Positions 59,501 to 64,000 of a stretch of DNA of 64,000 nt are shown piece after piece (position 1 is the stretch's first letter; each line of letters begins with the position of its first letter). Source of the DNA: Canna indica (taxonomy: Eukaryota; Streptophyta; Magnoliopsida; Zingiberales; Cannaceae); NCBI GenBank assembly GCA_034359265.1, contig CP136898.1, positions 56,223,501-56,287,500 of the forward strand, read 5' to 3'. The notes under the pieces were generated by a model. That model was not told where the DNA came from and made no database searches. It saw only the letters and a list, made by a program, of their open reading frames with translations. A program made the position numbers and the translations under genes.

Positions 59501-62500
59501 AATCTGAGTTGCGAGGGACTCCAGAACATTCACTGTGATGGGAGAAGTTGTTAATCGAGTTATTTATGACAAACTAATGCAAAGAATTGCATGCTTTTCG
59601 GAATAGAATCTTCAACGAAGCCGACTGATTGAACTTCAGGGTATCGGCTAGAAACGCCCAGCAATCTGAGTCTCGAGCGAATCCAGAACATTCACTGTGA
59701 TGGGAGAAGTTGTTAATCGAGTTATATTTGATAGACTAATGCAAAGAATTGCACAATTTTTTGAATAGAATCTTGAACGAAGCCGACTGATTGAACTTCG
59801 GGGTATCGGTTCGAAACGAACAGAAATACGAGTCGCGAGCGACTCCAGAACATTCACTGTGATGCGAGAAGTTGTTAATCGAGTTATATTTGATAGACTA
59901 ATGCAAAGAATTACACAATTTTTCGAATAGAATCTTGAACGAAGCCGACTGATTGAACTTCGGGGTATCGGTTCGAAACGAACAGAAATCTGAGTCGCGA
60001 GCGACTCCAGAACATTCACTGTGATGGGAGAAGTTGTTAATCGAGTTATTTATGACAAACTAATGCAAAGAATTGCATGCTTTTCGGAATAGAATCTTCA
60101 ACGAAGCCGACTGATTGAACTTCAGGGTATCGGCTAGAAACGCCCAGCAATCTGAGTCCCGAGCGACTCCAGAACATTCACTGTGATGGGAGAAGTTGTT
60201 AATCGAGTTATATTTGATAGACTAATGCAAAAAATTGCATAATTTTTCGAATAGAATCTTGAACGAAGCCGACTGATTGAACTTCGGGGTATCGGTTCGA
60301 AACGAACAGAAATCTGAGTCGCGAGCGACTCCAGAACATTCATTGTGATGCGAGAAGTTGTTAATCGAGTTATATTTGATAGACTAATGCAAAGAATTGC
60401 ACAATTTTTCGAATAGAATCTTGAACGAAGCCGACTAATTGAACTTCGGGGTATCGGTTCGAAACGAACAGAAATCTGAGTCGCGAGCGACTCCAGAACA
60501 TTCACTGTGATGGGAGAAGTTGTTAATCGAGTTATTTATGACAAACTAATGCAAAGAATTGCACGCTTTTTGGAATAGAATCTTCAACGAAGCCGACTGA
60601 TTGAACTTCAGGGTATCGGCTAGAAACGCCCAGCAATCTGAGTCCCGAGCGACTCCAGAACATTCACTGTGATGGGAGAAGTTGTTAATCGAGTTATATT
60701 TGATAGACTAATGCAAAGAATTGCACAATTTTTCGAATAGAATCTTGAACGAAGCCGACTGATTGAACTTCGGGGTATCTGTTCGAAACGAACAGAAATT
60801 TGAGTCGCGAGCGACTCCAGAACATTCACTGTGATGCGAGAAGTTGTTAATCGAGTTATATTTGATAGACTAATGCAAAGAATTGCACAATTTTTCGAAT
60901 AGAATCTTGAACGAAGTCGACTGATTGAACTTCGGGGTATCGGTTCGAAACGAACAGAAATCTGAGTCTCGAGCGACTCCAGAACATTCACTGTGATGGG
61001 AGAAGTTGTTAATCGAGTTATTTATGACAAACTAATGCAAAGAATTGCACGCTTTTTGGAATAGAATCTTCAACGAAGCCGACTGATTGAACTTCATGGT
61101 ATCGGCTAGAAACGCCCAGCAATCTGAGACGCGAGCGACTCCAGAACATTCACTGTGATGGGAGAAGTTGTTAATCCAGTTAGTTATGACAAACTAATGC
61201 AAAGAATTGCACGCTTTTGGAATAAAATCTTGAACGAAGCCGACTAATTGAAGTCGGGGTATCGGGTCGAATCGATCAGAAATCTGAGTCATGAGCGACT
61301 CAAGAACATTCACTGTGATGGGAGAAGTTGTTAATGGAGTTATTTATGACAAACTAATGCAAAGAATTGCATGCTTTTTGGAATAGAATCTTCAACGAAG
61401 CCGACTGATTGAACTTTAGGGTATCGGCTAGAAACGCCCAGCAATCTGAGTCCCGAGCGACTCCAGAACATTCACTGTGATGGGAGAAGTTGTTAATCGA
61501 GTTATTTATGACAAACTAATGCAAAGAATTGCACGCTTTTTGGAATAGAATCTTCAACGAAGTCGACTGATTGAACTTCAGGGTATCGGCTAGAAACGCC
61601 CAGCAATCTGAGTCCCGAGCGACTCCAGAACATTCACTGTGATGGGAGAAGTTGTTAACCGAGTTATATTTGAAAGACTAATGCAAAGAATTGCACAATT
61701 TTTCGAATAGAATCTTGAACGAAGCCGACTGATTGAACTTCGGGGTATCGGTTCGAAACGAACAGAAATCTGAGTTGCGAGGGACTCCAGAACATTCACT
61801 GTGATGGGAGAAGTTGTTAATCGAGTTATTTATGACAAACTAATGCAAAGAATTGCATGCTTTTCGGAATAGAATCTTCAACGAAGCCGACTGATTGAAC
61901 TTCAGGGTATCGGCTAGAAACGCCCAGCAATCTGAGTCTCGAGCGAATCCAGAACATTCACTGTGATGGGAGAAGTTGTTAATCGAGTTATATTTGATAG
62001 ACTAATGCAAAGAATTGCACAATTTTTCGAATAGAATCTTGAACGAAGCCGACTGATTGAACTTCGGGGTATCGGTTCGAAACGAACAGAAATCTGAGTC
62101 GCGAGCGACTCCAGAACATTCACTGTGATGCGAGAAGTTGTTAATCGAGTTATATTTGATAGACTAATGCAAAGAATTGCACAATTTTTCGAATATAATC
62201 CTGAACGAAGCCGACTGATTGAACTTCGGGGTATCGGTTCAAAACGAACAGAAGTCTGAGTCGCGAGCGCCTCCAGAACATTCACTGTGATGGGAGAAGT
62301 TGTTAATCGAGTTATTTATGACAAACTAATGCAAAGAATTGCACGCTTTTTGGAATAGAATCTTCAACGAAGCCGACTGATTGAACTTCAGGGTATCGGC
62401 TAGAAACGCCCAGCAATCTGAGTCCCGAGCGACTCCAGAACATTCACTGTGATGGGAGAAGTTGTTAATCGAGTTATTTATGACAAACTAATGCAAAGAA

Positions 62501-63857
62501 TTGCACGCTTTTTGGAATAGAATCTTTAACGAAGCCGACTGATTGAACTTTAGGGTATCGGCTAGAAACGCCCAGCAATCTGAGTCCCGAGCGACTCCAG
62601 AACATTCACTGTGATGGGAGAAGTTGTTAACCGAGTTATATTTGAAAGACTAATGCAAAGAATTGCACAATTTTTCGAATAGAATCTTGAACGAAGCCGA
62701 CTGATTGAACTTCGGGGTATCGGTTCGAAACGAACAGAAATCTGAGTTGCGAGGGACTCCAGAACATTCACTGTGATGGGAGAAGTTGTTAATCGAGTTA
62801 TTTATGACAAACTAATGCAAAGAATTGCATGCTTTTCGGAATAGAATCTTCAACGAAGCCGACTGATTGAACTTCAGGGTATCGGCTAGAAACGCCCAGC
62901 AATCTGAGTCTCGAGCGAATCCAGAACATTCACTGTGATGGGAGAAGTTGTTAATCGAGTTATATTTGATAGACTAATGCAAAGAATTGCACAATTTTTC
63001 GAATAGAATCTTGAACGAAGCCGACTGATTGAACTTCGGGGTATCGGTTCGAAACGAACAGAAATACGAGTCGCGAGCGACTCCAGAACATTCACTGTGA
63101 TGCGAGAAGTTGTTAATCGAGTTATATTTGATAGACTAATGCAAAGAATTACACAATTTTTCGAATAGAATCTTGAACGAAGCCGACTGATTGAACTTCG
63201 GGGTATCGGTTCGAAACGAACAGAAATCTGAGTCGCGAGCGACTCCAGAACATTCACTGTGATGGGAGAAGTTGTTAATCGAGTTATTTATGACAAACTA
63301 ATGCAAAGAATTGCATGCTTTTCGGAATAGAATCTTCAACGAAGCCGACTGATTGAACTTCAGGGTATCGGCTAGAAACGCCCAGCAATCTGAGTCCCGA
63401 GCGACTCCAGAACATTCACTGTGATGGGAGAAGTTGTTAATCGAGTTATATTTGATAGACTAATGCAAAAAATTGCATAATTTTTCGAATAGAATCTTGA
63501 ACGAAGCCGACTGATTGAACTTCGGGGTATCGGTTCGAAACGAACAGAAATCTGAGTCGCGAGCGACTCCAGAACATTCATTGTGATGCGAGAAGTTGTT
63601 AATCGAGTTATATTTGATAGACTAATGCAAAGAATTGCACAATTTTTCGAATAGAATCTTGAACGAAGCCGACTAATTGAACTTCGGGGTATCGGTTCGA
63701 AACGAACAGAAATCTGAGTCGCGAGCGACTCCAGAACATTCACTGTGATGGGAGAAGTTGTTAATCGAGTTATTTATGACAAACTAATGCAAAGAATTGC
63801 ACGCTTTTTGGAATAGAATCTTCAACGAAGCCGACTGATTGAACTTCAGGGTATCGG
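50582..63857. repeat. Four copies of a 20- to 21-monomer higher-order repeat (3,238/3,400 bp)
   Basis: Units begin near 50582, 53982, 57220 and 60620. Each contains one type-C monomer (from 51164, 54564, 57802 and 61202) preceded by the CATGGTATCGG variant. Copies 1, 3 and 4 share GAATCCTGAAC, GAAGTCTGAG and GCGCCTCCAG (near 52207, 58851 and 62249) and AAAAAATTGCATAATTT (near 53590, 60228 and 63466). Copy 2 instead carries the 1,458-bp ladder block from about 55762. The pair 1+2 and the pair 3+4 are offset by 6,638 bp. Confidence 0.82.
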
Positions 63858-64000
63858 CTAGAAACGCCCAGCAATCTGAGTCCCGAGCGACTCCAGAACA
63901 TTCACTGTGATGGGAGAAGTTGTTAATCGAGTTATATTTGATAGACTAATGCAAAGAATTGCACAATTTTTCGAATAGAATCTTGAACGAAGCCGACTGA

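Larger units (their letters stand above)
24245..64000. repeat. Uninterrupted 162-bp satellite array with higher-order structure
   Basis: Roughly 245 head-to-tail monomers, all in one orientation, run to the window edge. A and B types alternate in runs: each A is followed by one, two or three B, and sometimes by further A. B differs from A in TTTGATAGACTAATGC, CACAATTTTTCGAATAG, GGTTCGAAACGAACAG, GAGTCGCGAGCGACTC and often GTGATGCGAG. Marker variants (CCAAGC, ACAATGTTTCG, AAATACGAGTC, GTTGTTGATCG, GAAGTCTGAG) recur at fixed offsets and reveal nested block duplications. No transposon, gene or RNA gene is visible in this stretch. Confidence 0.98.

Noticed and set aside
24664..63743. Many similar minus-strand open frames of 69, 123, 136 and 177 codons
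   Set aside because: They equal a fixed end plus 54 codons per type-B monomer (162 = 54 x 3). They stop wherever a type-A unit supplies CTAG in frame. They measure the A/B order and do not indicate a gene family; there is no start context, domain or coding constraint.
24245..64000. CRISPR-like regular repeat structure
   Set aside because: The repeats are contiguous 162-bp monomers without unique spacers, in plant nuclear DNA with LINEs; it is a satellite.

Overview
The window is plant nuclear heterochromatin: one long array of a 162-bp tandem satellite broken by four LINE (L1-type) retrotransposons. No host protein gene is visible. The plant assignment rests on two things. The LINE ORF1 proteins pair a DUF4283-type region with a CCHC zinc knuckle, and the ORF2 proteins run EEP endonuclease, reverse transcriptase and a C-terminal zf-RVT domain, an arrangement typical of flowering-plant L1 elements. 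A 5S rRNA fragment also matches the angiosperm 5S sequence closely. The species cannot be named from the sequence.

Layout: satellite 1-2091; LINE A (minus strand) 2092-15183, split by LINE B (plus strand) at 2983-9443; satellite 15184-20210; LINE C (minus, 5'-truncated) 20211-21570; satellite 21571-23047; LINE D (minus, 5'-truncated, a different family) 23048-24244; then almost 40 kb of uninterrupted satellite to 64000. LINE B has both ORFs open (ORF1 3961-5460, ORF2 5451-9110) and looks potentially autonomous. LINE A is close to full length. Its ORF2 is cut by LINE B, its ORF1 has one nonsense codon, and its 5' end carries a piece of 5S rRNA inside the target-site duplication.

The satellite has two main monomer classes. 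Type A carries TATCGGCTAGAAACGCCC and GAGTCCCGAGCGACTC. Type B carries TATCGGTTCGAAACGAAC and GAGTCGCGAGCGACTC, so only B has perfect dyads. A rarer 160-bp type C marks some higher-order units. A and B are organised into higher-order repeats: a 9-mer of 1,458 bp with the pattern ABBB-ABB-AB in three tandem copies (39082-43455), and a 20- to 21-mer of about 3.24/3.40 kb in four copies (50582 to about 63857), plus many longer-range block duplications.

The main points of interest concern how the LINEs use the satellite. Elements A, C and D all inserted in the same orientation at the same place in the monomer, at the T-run that begins a type-B unit. LINEs A and C both carry non-LINE sequence at their 5' ends inside perfect target-site duplications, as expected of template switching during target-primed reverse transcription. 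Two divergent LINE families share a modular 3' UTR and 3' end. Everything here was read by eye; copy identities are stated only where marker variants were compared.
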